NCBI GenBank assembly: GCA_002407675.1
Contig: DHNW01000006.1
Location: 1-64,000 of the forward strand
Origin: Ruminococcaceae bacterium UBA5406
GTDB lineage: Bacteria > Bacillota > Clostridia > Oscillospirales > Acutalibacteraceae
Direction of reading: 5' to 3'
Length of the DNA stretch: 64,000 bases
The number at the start of each line of letters is the position of its first letter. The stretch's first letter is position 1. The notes beneath the pieces were generated by a model. It made no database searches, was not told the DNA's origin, and was given only the letters and a program-made list of their open reading frames with translations. A program made the translations under genes and the position numbers. Shown here one piece after another: positions 25,686 to 35,167 of the stretch.

Positions 25686-26633
25686 ATGACCTCAGTACGA
25701 ACCTGCAGGCAGCTTATGGAAGAATACCCGTGGAAATGCCTTCAATTTGCCAATACCAGGCTGCCAATTGTTTTGCCAAAAAAAGATAATCGCGATGTTT
25801 ACAACATTTCTTCTCCATTTTCTTACCGCGGCGACCAAATTCTTTTAGGGCGGGTAGAATGCCGAAACAGTGAAGACTCCGATATCGTTTTCTTCCACAA
25901 AAGACGTGGAGAATGGATTCCGGATGACAGGTTTCAGCCTTTGGAACACCTTCAAGATCCTTTTTATACATTTGTGAATGGCCAGCTCATTCTCGGAGGA
26001 GTCCAGACATTTCGGACCGCGGAGAGAAAGGTGTCTTACCGAACCATTTTTCTGCAGGAAACAGAGTCCTTTCGGCTCCAGAAATTTGCGTGCGGACCGG
26101 ATAATATGAAAGATATCCGTTTGCTGGAACTTCCAAATGGGCAGATTCTGGTTACCACAAAACCGCAGGGAGAAATCGGCGGAAGAGGAAAAATCGGCTG
26201 GCTGATTATGGATTCCATCCATGAACTGAATCCGCGGACCTTAGCTTCCGCCAGAGTTTTTGAAGATCAGTTCACCCAAGAAGAATGGGGCGGAACCAAT
26301 CAGCTGCATTTACTGAAAAATGGGAAAGTAGGCGTCCTTTCCCATATAGCGCAGTTTGACAGCAACGGGAACCGGCACTATTACTGTACCTGCTTTTTGC
26401 TGGATCCGGAAAGAGGCCGGCACTCCCCCATGAAAATGATCGCCATACGGAATAATTTTGAAGCAGGAGAAAGCAAACGTCCCGATTTGCAGGACGTCAT
26501 TTTTGGAGGCGGACTTGTGCGTATGGGAAATGGGACAGCGCGCCTTTACTGCGGAATAGGAGATGCGGAAGCTCATTGCATCCCGATTCCGGACCCTTTC
26601 TTGAAATGGGAAAATACAGGTGATAATTTCTGA
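25686..26633 (+). CDS. DUF1861 family protein (beta-propeller-like)
   Basis: 315 residues from ATG 25686 with GGAGGAACCAGG upstream. It matches the DUF1861 family: ISSPFSYRGDQILLGRVE, then EEWGGTNQLHLLKNGKVGVL and a C-terminal GLVRMGNGTARLYCGIGDAE. The segments are typical of five-bladed beta-propellers related in fold to GH43/GH130 enzymes. No signal peptide. It heads a run with a sugar ABC importer and a GH130 enzyme, so a role in handling the imported mannoside-type sugar is likely; no activity can be assigned from sequence. Confidence 0.8.
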   Translation: MTSVRTCRQLMEEYPWKCLQFANTRLPIVLPKKDNRDVYNISSPFSYRGDQILLGRVECRNSEDSDIVFFHKRRGEWIPDDRFQPLEHLQDPFYTFVNGQLILGGVQTFRTAERKVSYRTIFLQETESFRLQKFACGPDNMKDIRLLELPNGQILVTTKPQGEIGGRGKIGWLIMDSIHELNPRTLASARVFEDQFTQEEWGGTNQLHLLKNGKVGVLSHIAQFDSNGNRHYYCTCFLLDPERGRHSPMKMIAIRNNFEAGESKRPDLQDVIFGGGLVRMGNGTARLYCGIGDAEAHCIPIPDPFLKWENTGDNF

Positions 26634-26706
26634 CTGTAACGCTCTTCACGATTGATATGTGTTCATGATGTGTTAGTGTTAAATTTTTTGTTAGGAGGAA
26701 TTTGCT

Positions 26707-28116
26707 ATGATAAGGAAAAGAGCAGAAGCTGTTCTGGTAACCGGCGCCCTGCTGGTTGGCATGCTTTCCGGATGCAGTAAACCGGCATCCGGAAGCGCGT
26801 CGGGTTCAGCATCTCAAAAGGCGGCCGGCAGCAGCGTAACCGTGAAATTTTGGTCGGCCCCCCAGAAAGTTCAATATAATTTCTGGGTATCCAAAGCCAA
26901 GGCTTTCAATGCGACTAACCCAAAAATAAACGGGAAGAACGTCACGGTAAAAGTCCAGGAAATGCCAGAATCGCCGTCCTCAGAAGCAGGCATTCAGAAT
27001 GCAATTGTGACAGGGACGGTTCCGGCCGCTTCGGAAAACATCAGCCGGAGTTTTGCGGCAACTCTGGCAAACTCTAACGCCCTATATAATATTGAAAACG
27101 ACAAATGGTATCAGACGGCCGTCGCTGAGAAAAAAGCCGGAGATACTATGAAAGAATGGGCTATTGGCTCCAAGCAGTATGTTCTTCCGGAATATGTCAA
27201 TCCCATGACGTGGCAGTGGAATTCCAAGGCACTGAAAGCACTGGGGTTCAGCAAAGTGCCTGAAACGATGGATGACCTGAAGGCCGTTCTGAAAGCATTT
27301 ACCGCAAACAAAGCAAAAATGCAGGCACTGGGAGTAACCCACACGCTGTACCGTCCGGCGCTGTTGCGTTCCGACCAATGGTGGGAAAGATGGTATGATT
27401 TTCAGGGGATATATATGGCCCTATCACAGAAAACTTCGTGGGTAGAAAAAGGCAAATTAACGCTTGACCGCCAAGGGACTATTGATACATTTCAAATGCT
27501 TGGAAACTTTGGCAATACGATTCAGACCAATGAAGTAACCGATGTTTGGACTTCCAAGACAATTCCAATCCTGATGAGCACAAGCTTGCCGTGGGATATT
27601 CAGACAATGCAGGCCGCCGGCAAAAAATACGGGCTGGACGGCGACTATATTTTCGGGCCTTCGCTGGTTAAAAAGGCCGGGGACACCCCGTATAATTTCG
27701 GAGATTCAAAAGGAATTGTGCTGTACAAGAACAGCAGCATTTCCAACGACCAGCATCAGGGTGCTGTTGCTTTTCTGCAGTGGATGTACAGCGATAAAAA
27801 CTGTGATCAAACAGATGCCGACTGGCTGGCCGCAACCACCATGCTGCCAGTGCGCGGGGATACATTGAAAAACAGCCTGTTTGCTCCGATGATGAAGAAG
27901 TATCCGGAACTGAAAGATTTGGCGGGTTACTCCGTTTACAGTATACCGTGCATGGCTTCTGAAAAAATGACCGATATTCAGACCTCGCTGGGAGAATCCG
28001 GGTTGGTTCCCTACATACAAAAATCAACAAAGCAGGAACCCCTGCATGCCCCAGATGCCTCAGCAGACGTAGACAATGCCATTCGTGCCATGAAGTCCGC
28101 AGGCAGTTTAAGCTGA
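26707..28116 (+). CDS. sugar ABC transporter substrate-binding lipoprotein
   Basis: 469 residues; TTAGGAGGAATTTGCT precedes the ATG. Lipobox GMLSGC gives a membrane-anchored extracellular protein. After a Ser/Gly spacer comes VTVKFWSAPQKVQYNFW, the family-1 solute-binding start, and the hinge region VLPEYVNPMTWQWNSKAL. Aromatic residues near SDQWWERWYDFQG may form the sugar site. It serves the two permeases downstream; a terminator hairpin between them reduces permease expression. No cognate ATPase is in the window, so a shared MsmX-type ATPase is probable. Confidence 0.87.
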   Translation: MIRKRAEAVLVTGALLVGMLSGCSKPASGSASGSASQKAAGSSVTVKFWSAPQKVQYNFWVSKAKAFNATNPKINGKNVTVKVQEMPESPSSEAGIQNAIVTGTVPAASENISRSFAATLANSNALYNIENDKWYQTAVAEKKAGDTMKEWAIGSKQYVLPEYVNPMTWQWNSKALKALGFSKVPETMDDLKAVLKAFTANKAKMQALGVTHTLYRPALLRSDQWWERWYDFQGIYMALSQKTSWVEKGKLTLDRQGTIDTFQMLGNFGNTIQTNEVTDVWTSKTIPILMSTSLPWDIQTMQAAGKKYGLDGDYIFGPSLVKKAGDTPYNFGDSKGIVLYKNSSISNDQHQGAVAFLQWMYSDKNCDQTDADWLAATTMLPVRGDTLKNSLFAPMMKKYPELKDLAGYSVYSIPCMASEKMTDIQTSLGESGLVPYIQKSTKQEPLHAPDASADVDNAIRAMKSAGSLS

Positions 28117-28157
28117 CAGACACTGCCAAAATTTCACCGTGGCGACTGTCTTTCTGC

Positions 28158-28214
28158 AACGCACAAAATCCCCTTCTGAGTAAAGCAGCGGTGATTTTGT
28201 GCGTTCGTTTTTTT
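28158..28214 (+). terminator. attenuating terminator between SBP and permeases
   Basis: AACGCACAAAATC pairs with GATTTTGTGCGTT, followed by CGTTTTTTT. Its place inside the operon suggests partial termination so that the binding protein is made in excess. Confidence 0.85.
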
Positions 28215-28261
28215 CACTTATTACGGTCTGAACGGCTTTCCGCACAAGGAGGTACAAAAAA

Positions 28262-29161
28262 ATGGCAGAAAAAATATCCCAGAAAAGCCGCCGGGACAAC
28301 GCGGCCGGATGGCTTCTAAATATTCCCTACTTAGCCTACACGTTGGTCTTTTTTCTAATTCCGCTTGTTTGGGCCATTTGGCTTTCCACCATGGACTGGA
28401 ACATGATGTCCCCGGACAAAACGTTTGTTGGATTTAAAAACTTTACGGATCTTCTTCACAATTCAAAAGCAATTGCCGCCTTTGTAAACGGTTTCCGCTA
28501 CTTGATTCCGATTGTGATCCTGTGCTTTATTTTCGGGCTGCTCCTCGCCCTGTTGATTTCGGCACTGCCGGAGAAAATCAAGGGCATTGTGGCAGTGCTG
28601 TTTTTCATCCCGTACTTAACGTCCGGAGTGGCAACTTCCGTCGTCATCCGTTTTTTCTTCAGTTACAACTCCGCTTTTAACATTTTCCTTCGGAACCGGC
28701 TGCACTGGGACATTGCCTGGTTCCAGAACCCCACAACCGCATTTTGGATTATTGTGGGGATCATTGTCTGGAAAATGTCCGGCTACTATGCACTGTTTCT
28801 GCTGGCCGCCATTGAAGGGATCAGTCCGGATGTCAGCGAAGCGGCCGCACTGGACGGCTCCGTGGGGTTCCACCGGCTGATTCATATCACGCTCCCGATG
28901 ATCCTGCCGACGCTGACCACCGTTATTGTACTGGCCGCCGGGCTGGCGTTCGGCATTTACACCGAGCCTTACCTGCTGACCGGCGGCGGACCGAACAATG
29001 CCACCACCACTTGGCTGCTGGAAATCTACAATACGTCGTTTACCAGCTTCAAATCAGGTTCCGGCGCCGCCATGGCCATTATCAATGCCTTGCAGATTTT
29101 TGTGATCATCCAGCTGATTACGTGGCTGATGAACAAGCTGAACAAAAAATACGGTGTATAA
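28262..29161 (+). CDS. sugar ABC permease (MalF/UgpA type)
   Basis: 299 residues with six membrane helices (first YLAYTLVFFLIPLVWAIWLS). The EAA loop is EGISPDVSEAAALDGSVGFH, placed as usual before the last helices, and GPNNATTTWLLEIY near the C-terminus is typical of MalF-like subunits. AAGGAGG lies 8 bases upstream. It pairs with the MalG-type permease 12 bases downstream. Confidence 0.9.
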   Translation: MAEKISQKSRRDNAAGWLLNIPYLAYTLVFFLIPLVWAIWLSTMDWNMMSPDKTFVGFKNFTDLLHNSKAIAAFVNGFRYLIPIVILCFIFGLLLALLISALPEKIKGIVAVLFFIPYLTSGVATSVVIRFFFSYNSAFNIFLRNRLHWDIAWFQNPTTAFWIIVGIIVWKMSGYYALFLLAAIEGISPDVSEAAALDGSVGFHRLIHITLPMILPTLTTVIVLAAGLAFGIYTEPYLLTGGGPNNATTTWLLEIYNTSFTSFKSGSGAAMAIINALQIFVIIQLITWLMNKLNKKYGV

Positions 29162-29173
29162 GGAGGAAACGCC

Positions 29174-29998
29174 ATGAAGACAAGGTCAAAAGCGAAAACA
29201 GCCATTTTGATCGTCATAACGGTCATCCTTCTGATTTTCTCGCTCTTTCCGCTTTTTTATATGATTTTCCAATCTTTTGCCCCCTGGGATCAGGTGGACA
29301 AAGCCGTTGTAAGTTCCCGACTTACGCTTCGGAGTTACCGGTACCTGCTGGGAGGCAGTGGTACAGATAACGCATGGATGTGGGTACGTTCCCTGCTGAA
29401 TTCCCTGATTGTCTCACTGCCGACGGCAGTGATTTCTGTCCTCGTTGGGCTCGGGGTCGGATACAGTGTGACAAAGCTGAAATTTTTAGGCAGAAAATTT
29501 ATTTACCAGTCTCTCCTGTTCCAGATGTTTTTCCCGGTTGTCATTCTGCTGGTCCCACGCTATATGATGATTAAACCGTTGGCTAATCACTACTCTGGAA
29601 TGATCCTGCCGCTCTGTATATCCACATGGGCCATTTTCATGTACATTAACTATTTTGTGACCCTCCCGAATGAAATCTTTGAGGCGGCCAAAATCGACGG
29701 TCTTGGGGAATTGGGGATCATCACGAGAATCGCCGTACCCATGACAAAATCCGTAACCGTTATTGTTTTTCTTTCCATGTTCATGACACGCTGGAACGAA
29801 CTGATGTGGGATATGCTGGTTGCTCCAGACATCAAAATGCAGACACTGAACGTGCTAATCTCCACCCAGTTTCGCTCAATGGGCAATTTCCCAGGGCCTA
29901 TGTATGCCGCATCGGTTCTGCTGACACTGCCTATTATCGTCATGTTCCTGTGTGCATCCAAGTACTTTAAGGAAGGCATCAGCTTTATGCTGAAATAA
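29174..29998 (+). CDS. sugar ABC permease (MalG/UgpE type)
   Basis: 274 residues, AAGGAGG upstream. Six helices, with MalG-type features: N-terminal ILIVITVILLIFSLFPLFYM, the EAA loop LPNEIFEAAKIDGLGELGII, and a terminal KYFKEGISFMLK. It forms the importer channel with the preceding permease. Confidence 0.9.
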   Translation: MKTRSKAKTAILIVITVILLIFSLFPLFYMIFQSFAPWDQVDKAVVSSRLTLRSYRYLLGGSGTDNAWMWVRSLLNSLIVSLPTAVISVLVGLGVGYSVTKLKFLGRKFIYQSLLFQMFFPVVILLVPRYMMIKPLANHYSGMILPLCISTWAIFMYINYFVTLPNEIFEAAKIDGLGELGIITRIAVPMTKSVTVIVFLSMFMTRWNELMWDMLVAPDIKMQTLNVLISTQFRSMGNFPGPMYAASVLLTLPIIVMFLCASKYFKEGISFMLK

Positions 29999-30027
29999 TC
30001 CTACCGGCAAAAAGGAGATATTGACCG

Positions 30028-31089
30028 ATGACAAGATGCAGACAAAATCCATTACTTACGGTTCAAAATGTGACACCAAGCCGCCCGGATCTTCATGTTG
30101 AGGGAATCTTCAACTGCGGAGCGTGCCGTTTCCAAAACCAGATTCTGCTGGTCTGCAGAGTTTCCGAATCTGCCGGAAACACAGAAGAGGAAGTAAAAAT
30201 CCCTCTGATGAAAAAGAGTGGGAACGAGCTGCACCCAGGTATAATTTGTCTGATAAAGAAAGAACATCCGGAGCTGGATTTTTCCGACAGCCGCAAAGTG
30301 GTGAAAAAAGTCAACGGAATACAGAAAACCGTTTACCTGACGTCGTTTTCTCACCTGCGCCTGGCGCACTCAACAGATGGGATCTATTTTAAGGTGGATG
30401 CAAAACCCATGCTGCTCCCGGAAACGGAAGAGGAAAGCTGGGGAATGGAGGATCCGCGTATTACGCAAATTGGAACCGATTACTACATTAGCTACACGGC
30501 CGTCAGTCCTCAGGGCCCTGCTACGGGTTTAATGCATACACGGGATTTTCAGAATTTTGAGCGCCTGGGCATTATCTTTGCCCCGGCAAACAAAGATGTC
30601 GTCATTTTTCCACAGAAAATTAATGGGAAATACTATGCCCTGAACCGACCCGCAAGCCTGGATTTTGGGCCACCCGTGATTTGGATCAGTGAATCCCCTG
30701 ATCTGATCCACTGGGGAAAACAGAGAAAATTTTTTTCCGGCTCCGGCGGCAGCTGGGAAAACGGCAGGGTCGGCGGCGGAACCGTTCCGTTTTTGACGGA
30801 AAAGGGCTGGCTCGAATTCTATCACGCGGCTGACGAGCAGAACCGCTATTGCCTTGGAGCCATTTTGCTGGATCGCAACGATCCCTCACGGATCCTTGCA
30901 CGGACCCGAGAACCGCTGATTCAGCCGGAAAAAGACTATGAACAAAACGGCTTCTTTGAAAATACAGTTTTCACCTGCGGCTGCATCCCGGAGAAAAATA
31001 GGATTATACTGTATTATGGCGCTGCAGATGATAAAATCTGCCGCGCGGACTTTACTCTTCGTGAAGTTTTTAAAGCCATGGAAAGCTGA
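30028..31089 (+). CDS. GH130 glycosidase/phosphorylase
   Basis: 353 residues, AAAAGGAG upstream, no signal peptide, so it acts on imported sugar. GH130 hallmarks are WGMEDPRITQIG (Asp is the family's catalytic acid), SYTAVSPQGPATGL, and KDVVIFPQKINGKYYALNRP, a phosphate/substrate-binding stretch with Arg. GH130 enzymes act on beta-mannosides, mostly by phosphorolysis and in some subfamilies by hydrolysis; I cannot tell which from sequence. Upstream ABC genes and DUF1861, and the LacI regulator 20 bases downstream, make one utilisation unit. Confidence 0.9.
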   Translation: MTRCRQNPLLTVQNVTPSRPDLHVEGIFNCGACRFQNQILLVCRVSESAGNTEEEVKIPLMKKSGNELHPGIICLIKKEHPELDFSDSRKVVKKVNGIQKTVYLTSFSHLRLAHSTDGIYFKVDAKPMLLPETEEESWGMEDPRITQIGTDYYISYTAVSPQGPATGLMHTRDFQNFERLGIIFAPANKDVVIFPQKINGKYYALNRPASLDFGPPVIWISESPDLIHWGKQRKFFSGSGGSWENGRVGGGTVPFLTEKGWLEFYHAADEQNRYCLGAILLDRNDPSRILARTREPLIQPEKDYEQNGFFENTVFTCGCIPEKNRIILYYGAADDKICRADFTLREVFKAMES

Positions 31090-31108
31090 TAAAATCAAGG
31101 TGGTTGAA

Positions 31109-32158
31109 GTGAAACAGCGCATAACTATGAAAAAAATTGCAGAAGAACTTCACGTTTCCGTCAACGCTGTTTCTCTCGCTGTAAACGGAAAAAACGGCGT
31201 AGGAAAAGAAACAAGGAACCGAATCCTGAACAAAGCGGAGGAAATGGGTTATTTTGATGCAAAGCCCCAATACGGCAAAGCATTTGCCAACAAGAATATT
31301 TGTCTGATCATTCAGGCAAAATATTTTCAGAATTCGGATTTTTACAGCGCAATCGTGCTTGGACTTGAGAGCGAAGCCAAAAGAAAGGGATATGAAGTTC
31401 TCGTCAATTTTCCGGATAAATTCAAAGATATTCCGGACTGCCTGATTCAAGGCCGAGTCTGCGGAATCATCTCTGTTGGAAAAATCAGCGATGACTACCT
31501 GCATGAACTAAAACAGTTTCGGATTCCCCTCGTTGTCATTGACCATATGTCGCTTGCAGTGCCAAGCGAGTGCATCCTTTCAAATAATAAGCAGGGCAGC
31601 TATGCGGTAACACGTCTGCTGATTCAAAATGGCTACCGAAAAATTGGATTTTTCGGTGACCTTAATTACTCCATGAGCATAAAAGAACGCTTTGCAGGTT
31701 ACAGGGAAGCAATTTATACGCTCCCGTTTTTTGCGGGTTATTCGGATACGGTTCAGTATATTCTCAAATTTTCTGCTCTGCAGGACATTGAAAAATCTGT
31801 AATTCAGCATGACCTTGATAAACTGGCCGATACGGTCCGAAAGGTGCATGAAATGCCTGAAGCATTTGTTTGCTCCAATGACGACGCCGCTGTACTTCTG
31901 ATGCACGCACTTCAAAAACTGAATTACCAGATTCCAAAGGACATTGCCGTTGTCGGTTTTGATAACACAGCCCTTTCTACAGCTGTTCTGCCGCGGCTCA
32001 CTACAGTGAATGTACATAAAGAAGAACTTGGAAAAGAAGCCGTTGACCGAATCCTGTGGCGCCTGAATCATCCGGATGAACCTATGAAAAACACTGTCCT
32101 GAACGTAGAGGTCGTGGAACGTGACAGTGTCAAAAAGGACAGCGGGAAGAAGGACTGA
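31109..32158 (+). CDS. LacI-family transcriptional regulator
   Basis: 349 residues from GTG 31109, chosen for AAGGTGG five bases upstream; the longer frame begins inside the GH130 gene. The N-terminal helix-turn-helix MKKIAEELHVSVNAVSLAVN and hinge ILNKAEEMGYF are complete, and the sensor domain follows (GLESEAKRKGYEVLVN, NGYRKIGFFGD, DIAVVGFDNTALSTAVLPRL, TTVNVHKEELGKEAV). It probably represses the GH130/ABC operon in the absence of the sugar. Confidence 0.9.
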   Translation: MKQRITMKKIAEELHVSVNAVSLAVNGKNGVGKETRNRILNKAEEMGYFDAKPQYGKAFANKNICLIIQAKYFQNSDFYSAIVLGLESEAKRKGYEVLVNFPDKFKDIPDCLIQGRVCGIISVGKISDDYLHELKQFRIPLVVIDHMSLAVPSECILSNNKQGSYAVTRLLIQNGYRKIGFFGDLNYSMSIKERFAGYREAIYTLPFFAGYSDTVQYILKFSALQDIEKSVIQHDLDKLADTVRKVHEMPEAFVCSNDDAAVLLMHALQKLNYQIPKDIAVVGFDNTALSTAVLPRLTTVNVHKEELGKEAVDRILWRLNHPDEPMKNTVLNVEVVERDSVKKDSGKKD

Positions 32159-32227
32159 ATTTTACGCGTCGTCCTTTAAAAACTTTTGCATTAAAACATT
32201 TTTTCGAAATTTCTGCGGTAAACACAG

Positions 32228-33127
32228 CTACTGGGAAGCAAAGTGCCGCATGGATATTTTCCGGAAATATAGCTGCATTTCCTCTATCAGCCTTTTTAGT
32301 GGGGTTGACAGGTATTTGTCACGGTGATAAACAATCCGGAATTTCCGATGCAGTTTTGGTCCTTTAACCGGTACCTGAACAACCTGCGGCACATTCTGCA
32401 CAAGGGATTTCGAAAGCATGGAAACTCCCTGCCCGGCAGCAACAATACGGATGATGGAATCGGAACTGTGGCATACCCACTTCTTGACAATGGGTATGCC
32501 CTTTTTTTCTGTCAGATTGATTAAAAAGTCCCTCGTTCCGGAACCTTCTTCTCTTAGAATGCAGTCTGCATTTCTGAGATCTTCGAGACAAATAGACTTT
32601 CGTGATGCAAACGGATGGCTTTTCCCACAGATTAAAACCATTTCATCATCATACACGACCTTCGTCACCACATCCGTATTGGGGACACTGCCTTCTACAA
32701 CGGCAATATCCAGCGTTCCTTCTGTAATTTTTCGAACAATATCGTGGGTATTGTCCACATAGACGCGAATGCTGATTTTTGGGTTAGCCTTTTCAAACTC
32801 AGAAACCATATCGGCCAAAAATGCTGTTCCGACGGTCAGGGACGCCCCAATATTGATACAGAGTTGTTCGGAGGCATGATACAGATAATGCTCCATGTCT
32901 TTAAAATTGGCAAGGATATGGCGTGCATACTGCAGCAGTTCCTGGCCGGTTTCCGTGATATACAGCTTTCTTGACAAACGTTCAAAAAGGCAGACGTGGT
33001 AGGTCTCTTCTATCTTGGTAATCACATGGCTGACAGTAGGCTGAGAAATATATAACTTTCTGGCAGCCGTACCCATTCTTCCGGACTCTGCCACGGCAAC
33101 AAAAATTTCAAGGTCCCGGATTGTCAT
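32228..33127 (-). CDS. LysR-family regulator divergent from asrA
   Basis: 299 residues; GGAGGAGACC precedes the ATG. N-terminal winged helix-turn-helix (IRDLEIFVAVAESGRMGTAA, YISQPTVSHVITKIEE) and LysR_substrate domain (INIGASLTVGTAFLADMVSE, LDIAVVEGSV, DCILREEGSGTRDF). It resembles CysL/YwfK-type regulators of sulfite reductase. Its divergent position, 180 bases from asrA with a palindromic LysR-type box between them, makes it the likely regulator of the sulfite reductase-siroheme operon. The ligand is unknown. Confidence 0.87.
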   Translation of the reverse strand: MTIRDLEIFVAVAESGRMGTAARKLYISQPTVSHVITKIEETYHVCLFERLSRKLYITETGQELLQYARHILANFKDMEHYLYHASEQLCINIGASLTVGTAFLADMVSEFEKANPKISIRVYVDNTHDIVRKITEGTLDIAVVEGSVPNTDVVTKVVYDDEMVLICGKSHPFASRKSICLEDLRNADCILREEGSGTRDFLINLTEKKGIPIVKKWVCHSSDSIIRIVAAGQGVSMLSKSLVQNVPQVVQVPVKGPKLHRKFRIVYHRDKYLSTPLKRLIEEMQLYFRKISMRHFASQ

Positions 33128-33156
33128 GGAGGTCTCCTCCTATTCGGCAGTGATGT

Positions 33157-33172
33157 ATAGTAAAAATACTAT
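33157..33172. promoter_or_regulatory. candidate LysR operator
   Basis: ATAGTA-AAAA-TACTAT is a perfect inverted repeat with the ATAG/CTAT ends common in LysR boxes. It lies between the lysR start and the asrA promoter, 23 bases before the asrA -35, a usual activator position. Confidence 0.55.
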
Positions 33173-33194
33173 GAAAATATAAATAGTTTAGCAT

Positions 33195-33223
33195 TTTACG
33201 ATCATGTCTGCAAGTGCTATAAT
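33195..33223 (+). promoter_or_regulatory. promoter of the asr-hem operon
   Basis: TTTACG (33195-33200), 17 bases, TATAAT (33218-33223), about 85 bases before the asrA start. The -35 is poor, which fits activation by the divergent LysR protein. Confidence 0.65.
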
Positions 33224-33307
33224 CAAAACAGACAATTCGTGATATTTCATTAACAAAGTTAGTTTTTTACTTTTGCAGTCCTGAGAAACAGAAAGGAAGG
33301 GTTTGTA

Positions 33308-34363
33308 TTGAAACACGAAAAGACTTATCTGCTTTCAGCAGACGAGTGCAACCAGCTTTTTGCAAAGCTGGAAGAGCGGTACGACCTTTACGCGCCGGTG
33401 CGCATCCCGGCCGGAGGACGTTACGCCCAAACCGATTCCATCCTATACCGGCAGATTCACAAATATGAGGATATTGAATACCGGGAACGCTCCACTTACG
33501 CGATGAAAGAAGTTTTAACTCCTATCACACAAACTCTTTTTTATTTTACGGAAGACGAATACCAGGAAAGCAAACCGCCGGAAAAAGACATTCTTCTGTT
33601 CGGCAGGGCATGTGACATCAACGCCATTAAAATTCAGGATCAAATTTATCTGAAAAACGGCAGCGACGAGGATTATTTTTACAAAAGAATCCGTAAACGG
33701 GTAAAATTCGTTTTGATGGAATGCACTCAGCAGTTTGAAGGCTGTTTCTGCTGCAGTGTGGGAGCAAATACAACCGATATGCATTCTCTGGCCATCTCTT
33801 TTCGAAAAGACTGCGCCTACCTGGAAATACGTGACCCGGAGTTCGAGCCGTATTTCAAAGATTCCAAGTCCTCTGACTATGAAATTCAGTTTCCGAAGGA
33901 AAACGAACTCAAAGTCAAGTACCCAGTCATTGACAGTATTGACCTTGCAAACCGCCTGAAAGAGCATCCCATGTGGAACGAGTTTGATGATCGATGCATT
34001 GGATGCGGCTCCTGCACCGTCGCGTGCAGCACCTGCACATGCTTTGAAACAACCGATATTGTTTACACACAGAATGCGCATGTGGGCGAACGGAGAAGAA
34101 CCTGTTCCTCCTGTATGGTGGACGGGTTCGACAGTATGGCCGGAGGGCACTGCTTCCGGCAGACAACATCTGAAAAATACCGCTATAAAATCATGCACAA
34201 GGTTTATGGCTATAATGCACGGTTCCATACAGGTCCGATGTGCGTCGGCTGCGGAAGATGCTCAGCGCGCTGTCCGCAGCTGATCAGCTACCCGGCAACA
34301 CTGAACAAGCTTTCCAAGGCGATTGAAGAAATCAAGCAGGAAGAAGGCAAAACAGATGATTAA
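33308..34363 (+). CDS. asrA: anaerobic sulfite reductase subunit A
   Basis: 351 residues from TTG 33308 with GGAAGGG upstream. The N-terminal two thirds show the AsrA/HydB-like region (DILLFGRACDINAIKIQD); the C-terminal third holds two 4Fe-4S cluster motifs, CIGCGSCTVACSTCTC (~235-250) and CVGCGRCSARCP (~316-327). AsrA carries electrons to the catalytic subunit AsrC in the cytoplasm; sulfite is reduced to sulfide. It overlaps asrB by 8 bases. Confidence 0.93.
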   Translation: MKHEKTYLLSADECNQLFAKLEERYDLYAPVRIPAGGRYAQTDSILYRQIHKYEDIEYRERSTYAMKEVLTPITQTLFYFTEDEYQESKPPEKDILLFGRACDINAIKIQDQIYLKNGSDEDYFYKRIRKRVKFVLMECTQQFEGCFCCSVGANTTDMHSLAISFRKDCAYLEIRDPEFEPYFKDSKSSDYEIQFPKENELKVKYPVIDSIDLANRLKEHPMWNEFDDRCIGCGSCTVACSTCTCFETTDIVYTQNAHVGERRRTCSSCMVDGFDSMAGGHCFRQTTSEKYRYKIMHKVYGYNARFHTGPMCVGCGRCSARCPQLISYPATLNKLSKAIEEIKQEEGKTDD

Positions 34364-35156
34364 TGATCCAGTCAGGCCGCATCCGGCTAAGATCCTTGAT
34401 ATTTTTCCTCAAACCGAAATGGAATGGACATTCCGTGTTGAAAGTGACGTCCCCGTCCGCCATGGCCAGTTCATGGAACTTTCTATACCGCGTGTTGGAG
34501 AAGCTCCGATTTCTATGAGCGGATTTGGCGACGGCTACGTCGACTTTACAATCCGGAAAGTCGGAAAATTAACCGACGGCCTGTTTGAAATGAAAAAGGG
34601 CGATACAATCTTCCTGCGCGGCTGCTATGGCAACGGTTGGCCGGCGGAACGCTTTCAAGAGAAAAACGTCGTTATCGTGGCGGGCGGCACCGGCGTTTCT
34701 CCTGTCAAGAGCCTTATTAACATGTTCTGCGACGACCCGGCATATGCAAAAGAAATTTATCTGATTCTCGGCTTTAAAAACTCCCACAGTATTCTCTTTA
34801 ACGACGACCTTGCAAAATGGAAATCAGCAAAGCATTTTCACACTATCTACACACTGGACAATGAGGATTACGAGGGATGGAACAAGGGCCTTGTCACATC
34901 CTTTATCAAAGATATTCCGTTCGCCTCTTTCGGCGGAAATTATGAATGCATTGTCGTCGGTCCTCCGGTCATGATGAAGTTCACGGGGGCGGAACTGCTT
35001 AAAAACAAGGTGCCGGAAGAAAAAATCTGGATGTCTTTCGAGCGGAAAATGTCCTGCGGAATCGGAAAATGCGGCCACTGCCGAATTGACGAAACCTACG
35101 TTTGCCTGGACGGCCCGGTATTTAATTATACGGTCGGCAAAAAGCTTGTGGATTAG
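34356..35156 (+). CDS. asrB: anaerobic sulfite reductase subunit B
   Basis: 266 residues from ATG 34356, overlapping the asrA stop. A ferredoxin-NADP reductase-like fold: FAD-binding region PISMSGFGDG, NAD(P)-binding NVVIVAGGTGVSPVKSLIN, and a C-terminal iron-sulfur cysteine cluster MSCGIGKCGHCRID...C. It accepts electrons from NAD(P)H and passes them to AsrA. Same operon, 11 bases before asrC. Confidence 0.93.
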   Translation: MINDPVRPHPAKILDIFPQTEMEWTFRVESDVPVRHGQFMELSIPRVGEAPISMSGFGDGYVDFTIRKVGKLTDGLFEMKKGDTIFLRGCYGNGWPAERFQEKNVVIVAGGTGVSPVKSLINMFCDDPAYAKEIYLILGFKNSHSILFNDDLAKWKSAKHFHTIYTLDNEDYEGWNKGLVTSFIKDIPFASFGGNYECIVVGPPVMMKFTGAELLKNKVPEEKIWMSFERKMSCGIGKCGHCRIDETYVCLDGPVFNYTVGKKLVD

Positions 35157-35167
35157 GAGGGATCATC

